DNA from: an uncultured Saprospiraceae bacterium
GTDB lineage: Bacteria > Bacteroidota > Bacteroidia > Chitinophagales > Saprospiraceae
Length of the DNA stretch: 32,421 nt
Assembly: GCA_938022935.1 (NCBI GenBank)
Contig: CALIHL010000010.1
Location: forward strand, 1-32,421
Direction: 5' to 3'
Under the pieces are notes generated by a model. That model was not told the DNA's origin. It saw only the letters and a program-made list of their open reading frames with translations, and did no database searches. The stretch's first letter is position 1, and every line of letters begins with the position of its first letter. Below, in pieces: positions 8,178-16,992 of the stretch. Position numbers and translations under genes: made by a program.

Positions 8178-9245
8178 TCAGTACTTAGTCTTTGGTTTAT
8201 TCAAAGGTTTCTGGTTGTGCCTATAGAAAGACTTGATGTAGCTAATCACATCTTGGCGTGACGATCTACTCAGATGATTGCATGACTTGATCTCTGTGAT
8301 GATGTCTTTCCTTTTTAATTGAAATAGTTCGATCGCCTTCTTGGTTTCTGCGGCTGAAGACTTGCCCAGATACATTCTTTTGTTAGTCTTGTTAAGTATA
8401 TATGGTATAGAAGTATAGTAAGCACCTACCAACATGCTAAAGTCAAAATCATAAGGTATGGCTATAATATCGTCATCTGTTGATTGTTGGATGAGACATA
8501 TGTTCTGACTGCTTTCTGTTTTCCAATCATGATTGCCTATCATATATTGAAAGAGATAAGTGATTGCTGCATTCTCGGGATCTAACTGTTCATGAAGTGC
8601 ACCATGTTCTTTGTATGGCTTACAGCCTAGTCGTTCTATGACTTCTTCTTCACTTTCTATGAGGTAGGCCCACTTAACTTCATCGTTATGATGGTCGCCA
8701 CTATCTATCCATGTTGCTTTGACAAGCTGTACTTTAAAGCTTTGAGGCGTTATGATATTCAAGATCTTATATGCCAGATATTCTTTTAAAACAAGCTCCT
8801 CACTCTCGGCTCGTTCGCTGCAGTGTGTGACCAATTTTAGATCGTTGTAAGTCTTTAAGCCATTAGCCCTTAACTCCTTTTTTTTGAATTTTAATTTCAG
8901 AGGAGGAAAGTCACACGTCTTGCGTCTGTATCTGCCACGAGCACTTACTTTTATATTCCAATCTTTTACATGATTTTGGGCACCATCTATCTGAAGAAGA
9001 CCTTTTTGAGAAGTATCGATGTTCTTGTGTGCTAGTAAGTTCTCGATATCAGTCGTGATAGATATCTTAAGCACATCTTCATCAGATAATAGCTGAAAGA
9101 TGCTTTTCGTGCTATCTGCATCTCTTGTAACTTCTTCGGCGCTTACACATCCAATTGCCACAACCTGTATCAATATCAAGATTGTAATAAAGGCTTTGAC
9201 TTTGAAGCAATTAGTATGTAGCAATAATCTGAACATCCATTGCAA
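8178..9245 (-). CDS. CotH-like lipoprotein (atypical kinase fold), function unknown
   Basis: The 355-residue protein has a hydrophobic leader ending VVAIGC (Cys33), which looks like a lipobox, so it is probably an exported lipoprotein. The core resembles CotH-type atypical kinases: an N-terminal segment with RGRYRRKTCDFPPLKLKF, then LKLVTHC, YLAYKILNIITPQSFKVQLV, the catalytic-loop-like YMIGNHDWK followed by QNICLI, and IPYDFDFSML, where Asp residues could bind metal as in a DFG motif. Spore-coat CotH proteins phosphorylate proteins, but the Bacteroidota relatives with this Arg-rich beta-strand segment are uncharacterised. The gene lies 85 nt upstream of the PhoX-like gene. The first residues are uncertain because another Met (residue 4) is in frame. 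Confidence 0.6.
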   Translation of the reverse strand: MQWMFRLLLHTNCFKVKAFITILILIQVVAIGCVSAEEVTRDADSTKSIFQLLSDEDVLKISITTDIENLLAHKNIDTSQKGLLQIDGAQNHVKDWNIKVSARGRYRRKTCDFPPLKLKFKKKELRANGLKTYNDLKLVTHCSERAESEELVLKEYLAYKILNIITPQSFKVQLVKATWIDSGDHHNDEVKWAYLIESEEEVIERLGCKPYKEHGALHEQLDPENAAITYLFQYMIGNHDWKTESSQNICLIQQSTDDDIIAIPYDFDFSMLVGAYYTSIPYILNKTNKRMYLGKSSAAETKKAIELFQLKRKDIITEIKSCNHLSRSSRQDVISYIKSFYRHNQKPLNKPKTKY

Positions 9246-9319
9246 AGATATGGTATTAAATTATCCTAAGATGTTCAACTTTTTCACCGCTACGACTGTG
9301 CCGTCTGAGCGTAGTGAAG

Positions 9320-9347
9320 CCGAAAACCATCAACCGAAAACCATCAA
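9320..9347. repeat. Tandem 14-bp repeat, two copies
   Basis: CCGAAAACCATCAA occurs twice with no spacer in the gap between the CotH-like gene and the histidine kinase stop codon. Just to its left, CTACG and CGTAG form a small inverted pair. No protein or terminator is evident here; it looks like slippage-type intergenic repetition. Confidence 0.75.
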
Positions 9348-9359
9348 CTATTGACCAAT

Positions 9360-10658
9360 TCACCCAAATCCAATTCTAAACTCTGTCCACCCACTTGCTT
9401 GATCCGTCTCCAAAGAAAAGGTGGCGCTATGACCCAAAAGTATATCTCTGATGATGATGAGTCCGATCCCTTGGCCAGTTGGTTTAGTTGAGAAAAAGGG
9501 CGAGAAGAGTTTTTCCTTTGCCTCAGGACTGATGCCAGGCCCATTGTCTGCAATTATAATGTGCGGTGTGTTGGCGCTGATGGTTATTCTAATTTCTCCT
9601 TTTTCTCCTATCGACTCTATGGCGTTTTTGATAATATTGACAAATACTTGTTGCATCAATTGCGGATCAAGATCGACCATCAATGAAGGAGTAGTATAAT
9701 CAGTTTCTATTCTTATCTCAGCGTCATTCGCTTGAGGCGTCATCAGTTGTTTGCACTTATCCAGTAGTTCAACCATATCAATCGACTTTAGCGAAGGTTG
9801 AGGTAGACGGATGACAGAAGCAAAGTTCTTCATGAACTGAGCGAGGTCTTGATTTCTTTCTATGGCTATGTTTAAGGACTCTACATATTCGTTATTGGGG
9901 CCTGCAGCCTCATACCCAAAGTCAACAACAGATTGCAATATGGAGTTGACTGCGCCCATGCTGTTATTGACTTCGTGAGCCATCATACGGATGACTTTTC
10001 CGTAAGCTTCTTTTTCTGTCGAAAGAAGCTCCTTGGAGAGCTCCTCAATCATAACAAACCTTCTTTTGAAGCCTTGGTGTATGACTTCATTGACTTGACA
10101 TCTATATTTTCTTACGCCTTCAGTTGAGATGATCTTACTGTCTCCACTTTTTAGCTTCGTGATATTTGTCGCAAGTGCGTGTTGTATCTCGCTTACATAA
10201 GTTGGAGTACTTTTTTGTCCAAGCCCCAGCAGTCTACGTGCACTTGCATTGATACTAGTGATCTCACCATCAAATCCCAATATGATCATCCCAATAGGGG
10301 AAGCGCTGATCAAGCTTTCTAAAAAGAAGCCTTGCTCTTCAGTGCGCACCTTTTCTTCTCCGAGCTTATCCAACATCGCATTGAAGACCTCGATAAGGTC
10401 ATTCATCTCCGTACTATTGGTGGAAAGAAACTTAACGTTATAGTCCTTTTCCTTGATTGCAGACACTCCGGTTTTCATCAGCTCTATGGGCTTGATAAAT
10501 GAAGCATAGATTTTATAAGAAAGAATCAACGAAAAGATGATCAGTAGCTCTGAAAGTATGAAGTACCATTTATTATCCTCAAGTACGAAGTATATCAACG
10601 TCGTAAGGACGATATGTAACAGCACGATAAAGATGAGATATTGGTATTTTATCTTCAT
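9360..10658 (-). CDS. Membrane histidine kinase (NtrB-like sensor) of the efflux operon
   Basis: The 432-residue protein has two N-terminal membrane helices (about residues 7-26 and 31-52) with almost no periplasmic loop between them, so it probably senses inside the membrane or cytoplasm. A HAMP-like segment follows (about 50-100), a PAS-like domain (about 110-170, SASPIGMIILGFDGEITSIN), the phospho-acceptor motif RMMAHEVNNSMG with His228, and a complete ATPase domain: N box VFVNIIKNAIESIG, G1 DNGPGIS, G2 GQGIGL. HisKA sequences of this form typically pair with sigma-54 activators. It is the last gene of the operon, 185 nt behind its presumed partner response regulator, and should control phosphorylation of that regulator and hence transcription of the pump genes. 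Confidence 0.93.
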   Translation of the reverse strand: MKIKYQYLIFIVLLHIVLTTLIYFVLEDNKWYFILSELLIIFSLILSYKIYASFIKPIELMKTGVSAIKEKDYNVKFLSTNSTEMNDLIEVFNAMLDKLGEEKVRTEEQGFFLESLISASPIGMIILGFDGEITSINASARRLLGLGQKSTPTYVSEIQHALATNITKLKSGDSKIISTEGVRKYRCQVNEVIHQGFKRRFVMIEELSKELLSTEKEAYGKVIRMMAHEVNNSMGAVNSILQSVVDFGYEAAGPNNEYVESLNIAIERNQDLAQFMKNFASVIRLPQPSLKSIDMVELLDKCKQLMTPQANDAEIRIETDYTTPSLMVDLDPQLMQQVFVNIIKNAIESIGEKGEIRITISANTPHIIIADNGPGISPEAKEKLFSPFFSTKPTGQGIGLIIIRDILLGHSATFSLETDQASGWTEFRIGFG

Positions 10659-10673
10659 GAAGGTGAAGGTATA

Positions 10674-10840
10674 CTATTTGTGTTTTAAGGCGGAGATTGT
10701 TTTGTTTATTTGCTTACTCTGCTCAGGAGTCTTTAACTCAATAATTTCTCCTTCGTCGTCTTGGTGATCTCTGTAATTAGGTTAAGTCTCTGTTCTCGCA
10801 GCGCAGCGGTCTCTCTTCTAAAAGCGCAGCAATCTAACAT
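10674..10840 (-). other. Gap between regulator and kinase with possible coding remnant
   Basis: Two short minus-strand reading stretches overlap here. One opens at an ATG at 10840 and codes for 35 residues, ending at 10733. The other, in a different frame and without a start codon, ends at a TAG at 10674-10676 and reads EGEIIELKTPEQSKQINK, which looks like the tail of a hydrophilic protein. Together they could be a frameshifted small gene, or chance. GCGCAGC is directly repeated at about 10800 and 10824. No terminator is seen, so the kinase may still be cotranscribed. Confidence 0.2.
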
Positions 10841-10843
10841 CTT

Positions 10844-12196
10844 CTAAATACCATACTTCTCCATCCTCCGATACAGACTACTCCTAGTCAACCCAAGTGA
10901 CCGTGACGTCTTGCTGATCGAATGATTGTGGTAAGTAAGAGCTTTTTTAATCATCTGTTTTTCTAATTCTTCAAGAGTGACTTCTCCTATCTCTGGCAGT
11001 TCGATTGATGATCCAAGTCTCTTATGAGCGACCATGTTGTTTTGAAAGTCTTTAATATCAAGAATCTTCTTGTTGATCGAGAGTAGTGCAGTGCGTTCTA
11101 CTATGTTGCGTAGTTGTCGGATATTGCCCGGATAAGACTGATTAGAAAGCCAATCATAAGCTTGGTCTTCTATAATTGGTAAGTCAAATTCATAGTGATG
11201 GCAGACATTCTTTATAAAATGCTTTACTAAGAGAGGGATATCTTCTTTACGTTCTCTTAAGGATGGGATATTTATATCAATGAGATTGATTCTATAAAAA
11301 AGATCCTCTCTGAAGGTGCCATCGTTGACCATTTCCTGTAAGGGCTTATGTGTCGCACTGATCACGCGTATATCTGTCTTTACCGTTTTGCTGGATCCAA
11401 GTACTTCGTAAGTCTTCTCTTGAAGTACGCGTAGTAGCTTTACTTGACTTTCTAGTGCCAAGTCACCTATCTCATCTAAAAAGATAGTGCCTCCTTCCGC
11501 TTTTGCAAATCGCCCATCACGATCTGCACTCGCATCTGTGAATGCACCTTTCTTATGCCCAAACATTTCACTTTCAAAAAGTGAAGTTGAGATGCCACCA
11601 AGATTGACCTTTACAAATGGATGATCTCGCCGCTTGGATCTATTGTGTATCAGTTCTGCAACCACTTCTTTACCAGTGCCACTCTCACCCGTGATCAAAA
11701 CACTAGCATCTGTATGTGCTACTCGATCTACTATAGATAGAACATCTTTATAAGAAGAGCTTTTTCCAATTACAAACTCATCGGTCTCTGCAAATTCTCC
11801 TTGTGCTCTTTTATCCTTTTTGTAATGTAAAGCAATAGTTGTTTCTATCGAAGAGATAAGATGTTTGTTATCCCATGGCTTCGCGATAAAATCTTTAGCA
11901 CCCTTTTTCATCCCTTCGACGGCAAGCTGTAGCGTTGCCCACCCTGTGATCAGTATCACAGGTAGTCCAGAGTGATGCTCTTGTATCAACTCTAAAGCGC
12001 GCATACCTTGACGACCTGAAGTGTTGATCGAGTAGTTCATGTCCAGGATGATGACGCTAGGCTTGATCCTGTCGATGGTATCAAGAAGTTCTGCGATAAG
12101 ATTGATGCTCGAAGCTTCATAGCCCGATTTTCGCAAGAGTAGCTCAAGACTCTTGCAGACTGTTCTGTCGTCGTCTGCGATTAGAATGTGATGCAT
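10844..12196 (-). CDS. NtrC-family sigma-54-dependent response regulator
   Basis: The 450-residue protein has the full three-domain build. The receiver domain has acidic residues 8-10, phospho-acceptor Asp52, Thr84 and Lys106. The AAA+ domain has Walker A GESGTGKE at 170-177, the sigma-54-contacting loop GAFTDA at 217-222 and Walker B FLDEIGDL with Asp241-Glu242. A Fis-type helix-turn-helix closes the protein (SISKTSRSLGLTRSSLYRRMEKYG). The loop is GAFTDA instead of the enterobacterial GAFTGA, a variant I associate with this phylum. It lies 15 nt behind the second half-permease and so is transcribed with the pump from the sigma-54 promoter at 18275-18289, implying autoregulation. The likely targets are the TCGGACA pairs at 192-228 and 18342-18378; this assignment is inferred from linkage. 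Confidence 0.95.
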   Translation of the reverse strand: MHHILIADDDRTVCKSLELLLRKSGYEASSINLIAELLDTIDRIKPSVIILDMNYSINTSGRQGMRALELIQEHHSGLPVILITGWATLQLAVEGMKKGAKDFIAKPWDNKHLISSIETTIALHYKKDKRAQGEFAETDEFVIGKSSSYKDVLSIVDRVAHTDASVLITGESGTGKEVVAELIHNRSKRRDHPFVKVNLGGISTSLFESEMFGHKKGAFTDASADRDGRFAKAEGGTIFLDEIGDLALESQVKLLRVLQEKTYEVLGSSKTVKTDIRVISATHKPLQEMVNDGTFREDLFYRINLIDINIPSLRERKEDIPLLVKHFIKNVCHHYEFDLPIIEDQAYDWLSNQSYPGNIRQLRNIVERTALLSINKKILDIKDFQNNMVAHKRLGSSIELPEIGEVTLEELEKQMIKKALTYHNHSISKTSRSLGLTRSSLYRRMEKYGI

Positions 12197-12211
12197 GCTT
12201 CTATCTTTATA

Positions 12212-13381
12212 TCAATCTTCGCGAAGTGCAGTTGCTGGATGTATCCTGGCTGCTTGAATACTCGGATATAGTGCACACAAGGTAACAACAGCTAGAATAA
12301 TAAGGGCAGCATAAAGGATGCCTCTGTAGAAGATATCATGCGGTGCGTCGATTAAACTGTGAAGTGGTACTTGAACAGCGAAGAAAATGCCTACAAAAAT
12401 TGCTAAACTCGCTAATAGTACAATTTCCAAAGTAAACTGTTGAGTGATAGATCCTCCTGAAGCACCGATTGCCCTTCTGAGCCCAACTTCTCCCTTTCTC
12501 TTGCTGATACTGTAGGACAGAACTCCAAATAATCCAAGAGCGATGTTGATACACAAGAATGCACAGATGCAGAGTAGAGCGACCATAGGCACCCATGTCT
12601 CCAGATTAGTTCTTTTACTGAGTAGAGGAGCATCTTGTATAACAAAACTGGAGGTTTTGAGCACACTTTGGATCGTGTTGCTTATCCTTTCTTCATAACT
12701 CACATCTGCAGAAGGATCTAACTTTAGATATGCTGTTGTCATTCGGACATCATTCCCTGGGGTATTTAATAGTAACGCCCTGTTATCCGATTCTTCAAAC
12801 TCGCCATTGTACTTAAATGCTTCTATAACGCCGATTATCTTTTTGTCTCCTTGAAAACTGATGATACTATCAATCATATCTTGGCCAGGGAAGAACTCAT
12901 TCATGAAGTGTTCATTGGGGATGATAGGATCATATGCCGCGTTGATATCTTCTTCTAAAAACCCTCGCCCAGCTGTGATTTTCATGCCGTTGGTATTTAT
13001 AAAGTTATGATCTACTACAGCATAACAAGCTTGTACAAGATATCCCTTGTTTTCATTTCCATGGCAGTTGTTGCTTCCGCCAAATGGTCTTACGTTATTA
13101 GAAAAAGCTACCTCTTCGATTAAGTTCAGATCTTCAAGCGAGCGCTTCATCAGATCTAACGATTGTGCTCTGGTCAGAGAGTCCATCTCTTCGAGGTCAC
13201 CAAAGGAAACGTACTTCCTATTTTCAATTTCAAATCCCAAGGGATTAGCGAGTCGATCCACATTGTAGAAAACAAAACTAAGTACAGCAAATAGTACCAA
13301 AAAGGCTAAGAAAATCTCAAGAAGTACAAGAACGTTTGCGCCTTTTTTATTCCATATAAGTTTAAAGATATGCTTGATCAT
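12212..13381 (-). CDS. FtsX/MacB-like ABC half-permease 2
   Basis: The 389-residue protein has one N-terminal membrane helix (about residues 12-38), a large extracytoplasmic MacB_PCD-like domain (about 40-265) and three C-terminal helices. These carry the FtsX coupling motif around YSISKRKGEVGLRRAIGASGGSI, and the protein ends YPSIQAARIHPATALRED, the usual FtsX-permease tail. The family does not move substrate through the membrane; it transmits ATP-driven conformational change to the periplasmic adaptor and TolC exit duct. The ATG overlaps the stop of the first half-permease by 4 nt (ATGA), so the two are translationally coupled and probably form a heterodimer on the ATPase at 14768-15433. 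Confidence 0.92.
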   Translation of the reverse strand: MIKHIFKLIWNKKGANVLVLLEIFLAFLVLFAVLSFVFYNVDRLANPLGFEIENRKYVSFGDLEEMDSLTRAQSLDLMKRSLEDLNLIEEVAFSNNVRPFGGSNNCHGNENKGYLVQACYAVVDHNFINTNGMKITAGRGFLEEDINAAYDPIIPNEHFMNEFFPGQDMIDSIISFQGDKKIIGVIEAFKYNGEFEESDNRALLLNTPGNDVRMTTAYLKLDPSADVSYEERISNTIQSVLKTSSFVIQDAPLLSKRTNLETWVPMVALLCICAFLCINIALGLFGVLSYSISKRKGEVGLRRAIGASGGSITQQFTLEIVLLASLAIFVGIFFAVQVPLHSLIDAPHDIFYRGILYAALIILAVVTLCALYPSIQAARIHPATALRED

Positions 13382-14721
13382 GATTTGGTTTGTTTAAGTG
13401 CGTTAACAACGTGAAGCTTAGACATGCGGTAAGCAGGCAGTAACCCTGATAATAGTCCAAATATGAGACAGATGATCAGGCTGTATACGTAGAATTTGTA
13501 ATTGACCTTGAGGATGATATCTCCTAATAGCCCGGCGTCATTGATCATTTTAATCATGATCATTGCGAGCCCCATGCCAAGTAATCCACCTAATATCGTC
13601 TGAACAATATTTTCAACTATGAACTGCCCGAGGATATTTGATTGGGTTGCCCCAAATGCTTTTCTAACGCCAATCTCAGAGCTACGTTCCATGATTCTGC
13701 TTACATTGAGATTGATAAGGTTCAGTGTAGGTAGAAGGATGAAGAAACTTAGTAGGCCGATCATAATCCACTTCAAGGCACTTAGACTGCGACCTGGTGA
13801 GTCATCGTCGTCAAGATTTAGAATAGAGTCAGAGTATATTTCGAAATATGAAAAAGTCTTAAGCCGTACTTCATTGTAATATTCTTGAACATCAGGGTGG
13901 ACTTCAAGTCCAGAGTTAACAACAGCTATCTCATCTTTTATCTTCTGCATGTCACTTATAGTTTCCGCTAAGAAGATGGCCATAAATCCTCCAAAGCCTA
14001 TTTCTTCTGAGCGACCTACGTTATTAAGTAAAGTATGAGGCACTATGATGTCGGTTGCAAGTAAAGATACCCCTGGTGGATCTACTACTCCCATCACCTT
14101 AAATGATGTGCCATCCATTTCTATGTATTCGTCGAGCACATCAGTTGTCCGCCCAAAATAGTTTTCAGCAAGCTTGGTTGTGATGACAGCAACTTTCTCT
14201 TGTTGGTCTACAGATGACTCACCAAAGCCAAACCCTTCCCTAAAATTAAAATCGAAAACCTCCCAAAAGCGATGATCAGTGTAAACGGCCTTCATCTCTA
14301 CTTTTGAATTATTGATATATGCGTTAAATGAGTTGTCGCTGCTGAAAAATGTAAAAGTCTTTGGACTGGAAAGGTTGGATAAATGCTTATCCAGATAACT
14401 CCAAGCAAAAGAGCTGTTAGAATTGTTTGAGCCGCCATCTTCAAGCTTATAGGTGGTATCTATGGTTACAAGTTCATTTACGATCAGTGTATCAAAAGTG
14501 TATATCGTATCATAGAATTGCTTTTTTAGACTAAGTGTAGGTAAGATGATAATCTTATCTTTTTTTGTAAGTGGTTGTGTGCTTCCAACTTCTGTCTCCA
14601 TCATAGAGATGATGAGCATCAAGATGGCAAGCGTGAAGCTAATGCCAAATAGTGTAATAGCCGTAAAAAATTTGTTACGTCCAAGAACCCTAATAGCGAG
14701 TTTGATATAATTTGTGAGCAT
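13378..14721 (-). CDS. FtsX/MacB-like ABC half-permease 1
   Basis: The 447-residue protein has the MacB layout: N-terminal helix (about residues 18-42), extracytoplasmic core domain (about 45-320), then three membrane helices with the coupling segment MERSSEIGVRKAFGATQSNIL and an ending of LPAYRMSKLHVVNALKQT. It differs enough from the neighbouring half-permease to be a distinct subunit. It lies 46 nt behind the ATPase gene and overlaps the next permease by 4 nt. Together with the ATPase, adaptor and TolC-like protein it would form an MacAB-TolC-like tripartite machine. Possible cargoes include antimicrobial peptides, siderophores or envelope molecules; the sequence does not decide among them. 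Confidence 0.92.
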   Translation of the reverse strand: MLTNYIKLAIRVLGRNKFFTAITLFGISFTLAILMLIISMMETEVGSTQPLTKKDKIIILPTLSLKKQFYDTIYTFDTLIVNELVTIDTTYKLEDGGSNNSNSSFAWSYLDKHLSNLSSPKTFTFFSSDNSFNAYINNSKVEMKAVYTDHRFWEVFDFNFREGFGFGESSVDQQEKVAVITTKLAENYFGRTTDVLDEYIEMDGTSFKVMGVVDPPGVSLLATDIIVPHTLLNNVGRSEEIGFGGFMAIFLAETISDMQKIKDEIAVVNSGLEVHPDVQEYYNEVRLKTFSYFEIYSDSILNLDDDDSPGRSLSALKWIMIGLLSFFILLPTLNLINLNVSRIMERSSEIGVRKAFGATQSNILGQFIVENIVQTILGGLLGMGLAMIMIKMINDAGLLGDIILKVNYKFYVYSLIICLIFGLLSGLLPAYRMSKLHVVNALKQTKS

Positions 14722-14767
14722 GTTTCTTTCTTTTAAAAGTTGAGCAATAGACCTTTACAGAAGACTC

Positions 14768-15433
14768 TTATTTGACTTGAGCGCCATCATAAAGTCTCAT
14801 CAACTTGTGTGTCTTCTTGGCCATATTCTCATCGTGTGTCACCATTACTATTGTAGTGTTGTTAGTAGAGTTAAGCCCGGTTAGTATATCCATAACTTCA
14901 TTACCCATGACACTATCAAGATTACCTGTTGGCTCATCTGCCAGTATGATCTGTGGATTGCCAACTATAGCTCGTGCGATAGCAACACGTTGCTTTTGTC
15001 CACCAGAGAGTTGGCTAGGGTGGTGTGACATTCTATTCTTGAGCCCAACAGACTCTATTGCCTCTTCAGCCATCATTCTTCTTTGTTTACTCCCCACTTT
15101 TCTATAAAGAAGTGGCAACTCTACATTATCAACTACGGAGAGATCTGGGATCAAGTGAAAACTCTGGAAGATAAACCCAAGCTTTTCGTTTCTAAAATTT
15201 GCTATGCCTTTGCCTGAATAACTTTTTACTTGGTTGCCAGCTATTGATACAGCACCATTGGATGGCTCATCTAGCAGTCCGATGATATTGAGCAGTGTAC
15301 TCTTTCCGCATCCAGAAGGGCCCATGATAGATAAGAACTCACCTGCCGGTACATTTAGATTTATGTTATTGAGGGCAGTCGTCTCTATAGTTTTGGTCCG
15401 ATATACTTTGTTGACATTTTGTAATTCGATCAT
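14768..15433 (-). CDS. ABC transporter ATPase, MacB/LolD type
   Basis: The 221-residue protein is a complete stand-alone nucleotide-binding subunit: Walker A GPSGCGKST (residues 38-46), Q-loop FIFQSFHLIPDLSV, signature LSGGQKQR, Walker B IILADEP followed by TGNLDS, and H-loop VMVTHD. Length and motifs fit the LolD/MacB/FtsE group, which drives FtsX-type permeases. It sits between the outer membrane protein gene (48 nt) and the two half-permeases (46 nt), all on the same strand. Its dimer would energise the heterodimeric permease encoded directly downstream. Confidence 0.95.
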   Translation of the reverse strand: MIELQNVNKVYRTKTIETTALNNINLNVPAGEFLSIMGPSGCGKSTLLNIIGLLDEPSNGAVSIAGNQVKSYSGKGIANFRNEKLGFIFQSFHLIPDLSVVDNVELPLLYRKVGSKQRRMMAEEAIESVGLKNRMSHHPSQLSGGQKQRVAIARAIVGNPQIILADEPTGNLDSVMGNEVMDILTGLNSTNNTTIVMVTHDENMAKKTHKLMRLYDGAQVK

Positions 15434-15481
15434 CGTGATAATTTTTAGGTATTAAAATTTGGTGAGAAGTTTATGGTTGTA

Positions 15482-16987
15482 TTAATTGACATAAGTGATT
15501 GGAGTATTTGATTCAAAGTTGAATCCTGTAAGTTTTCTAATCTGATAATAGGTCACCCAGTAAGCTCTGAGTGAGTTGATATAGTTTCTTTGAGCTTGAT
15601 CTTTTTCTCTTTGTGCTATAGTGAGATCTGTGATGCTGATATCTCCGAGTACATATCGCTGCCGTGATATCTCAAATCTATCAAGACTTACGCTCTGGAT
15701 TTCTTCTTGTAAAGCGACCTCTCTTTGTATCTGTAACCAGCGTCCGATGACTTGTATGATGTTGTTTTCAAAGTCCAGCTGATCTTGAGCGATCTGCTGA
15801 CTTACCAGTTCTTTGCGGGCCTTTGCTATGCCAACGGCAGACTTTTTACGGCCCCAATCCAATATTGGTATGCTTACGCCAAGTTGTAATTGTTGCTCTG
15901 ATACTGGGTTGCTGTAGATGTCTCCAAGTTTTTCAGAACCACGAGCAAACCCAAAACTTGCGAAGACATCTGCTTTGATCCCAAAGTCGACTTGGGTTTG
16001 ATTGATATCTCGATCCGCTTCTAACTTTTGCCTTTGGAAAGCTATCACTTCTGGACGATTAGCCAGTGCTTGATCCAGTGCGATATCTGTAGCTATGACC
16101 ATGTCTACTGCCAGTGGCTCAGGTGTGATCAAGTTGATAGAGTCTGGATCAGTCTGACCAAGAAAAGTAAAGAGAGCTGCTTGCGCATTCTCCACTTGAA
16201 ACTGCGCAATTGAAAAGTCCTTTACTGCTGACTTGTATTCTAACTCCAACTGTAGAAGTTCGTTTCTTGATATTTTACCCAATTCATATCGCTGTCTCGC
16301 TATCTCTAAGAGTTTTGCATTGACATCAGTGTTGGTCTTTGCGATGTGTTCGTTGACTTTGGATTCTAACAAGTCAAAGTAGCTAACCGTAGCACGAAGA
16401 TGAATGTCTTCCATATCAACGATGTACTTTCTGTCTGCTTCATTAACAAGTAGTGGTTCGATGCGGTCATTCCACTTTAGTTGGTTAAAGCCAAATAGTG
16501 GTTGCATAAACCCTATCCTAAATGGGATGCCATTGTACTGTTTAGAGTCAAGGGAGAAGTCATCAAATCTTTGTAACTGAGAACTCAAGAAGAGCGTTCC
16601 ACCTGTTGACTTAAGTTGTTGCTCTATGCCTAAGCTTATGCTTGAGTTGTTCTGTGATACAGATTGGAAAGCAATAGAACCATCTGGCTGTATGATCTCT
16701 CTGGATGTCTTGCTGAAGTTAGGAGCGAGGATATCTAATGTCACACCTGGCTTTAAGTTGGCTTTGTGAAACTGCCATCTTGATTGCGCGATTTCATTAT
16801 CTGCGTCAGCTTGATATCTATATATAGATTGTCCTTCTGCTAATTTTAAGATGCCGCCTAATGTATAGCTCTGTTGTGCCTTAACTTCTGTGAAAAGAGA
16901 AGGTTGGAGTATCGTAAAGATTAGAATCCATATCAGAAGTATGATTCTTACACTCAGTTGCTTGATATTCACTTTGTGGTATATCAT
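15482..16987 (-). CDS. TolC-family outer membrane efflux protein
   Basis: The 501-residue protein has an N-terminal hydrophobic signal (about residues 14-38, ending VKAQQ) and the repeated long helices of the OEP family. Typical family segments include ATVSYFDLLESKVNEHIAKTN, LLEIARQRYELGKISRNELLQLELEY, the second-repeat DINQTQVDFGIKADVFASFG, LGVSIPILDWGRKKSAVGIAK and DRFEISRQRYVLGDISITDL. It forms the trimeric exit duct through the outer membrane for the neighbouring ABC pump. The gene begins only 5 nt behind the adaptor stop codon, so the two are almost certainly cotranscribed and made in coordinated amounts. Confidence 0.93.
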   Translation of the reverse strand: MIYHKVNIKQLSVRIILLIWILIFTILQPSLFTEVKAQQSYTLGGILKLAEGQSIYRYQADADNEIAQSRWQFHKANLKPGVTLDILAPNFSKTSREIIQPDGSIAFQSVSQNNSSISLGIEQQLKSTGGTLFLSSQLQRFDDFSLDSKQYNGIPFRIGFMQPLFGFNQLKWNDRIEPLLVNEADRKYIVDMEDIHLRATVSYFDLLESKVNEHIAKTNTDVNAKLLEIARQRYELGKISRNELLQLELEYKSAVKDFSIAQFQVENAQAALFTFLGQTDPDSINLITPEPLAVDMVIATDIALDQALANRPEVIAFQRQKLEADRDINQTQVDFGIKADVFASFGFARGSEKLGDIYSNPVSEQQLQLGVSIPILDWGRKKSAVGIAKARKELVSQQIAQDQLDFENNIIQVIGRWLQIQREVALQEEIQSVSLDRFEISRQRYVLGDISITDLTIAQREKDQAQRNYINSLRAYWVTYYQIRKLTGFNFESNTPITYVN

Positions 16988-16992
16988 ATTTC

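Noticed and set aside
12336-12666. Two overlapping minus-strand frames of 84-86 codons
   Set aside because: They are out-of-frame shadows of half-permease 2 with implausible protein composition.
12741-12760. TCGGACA inside half-permease 2
   Set aside because: Single core without a partner 21 bp away and inside a coding sequence; expected by chance. The same applies to the core near 32411.
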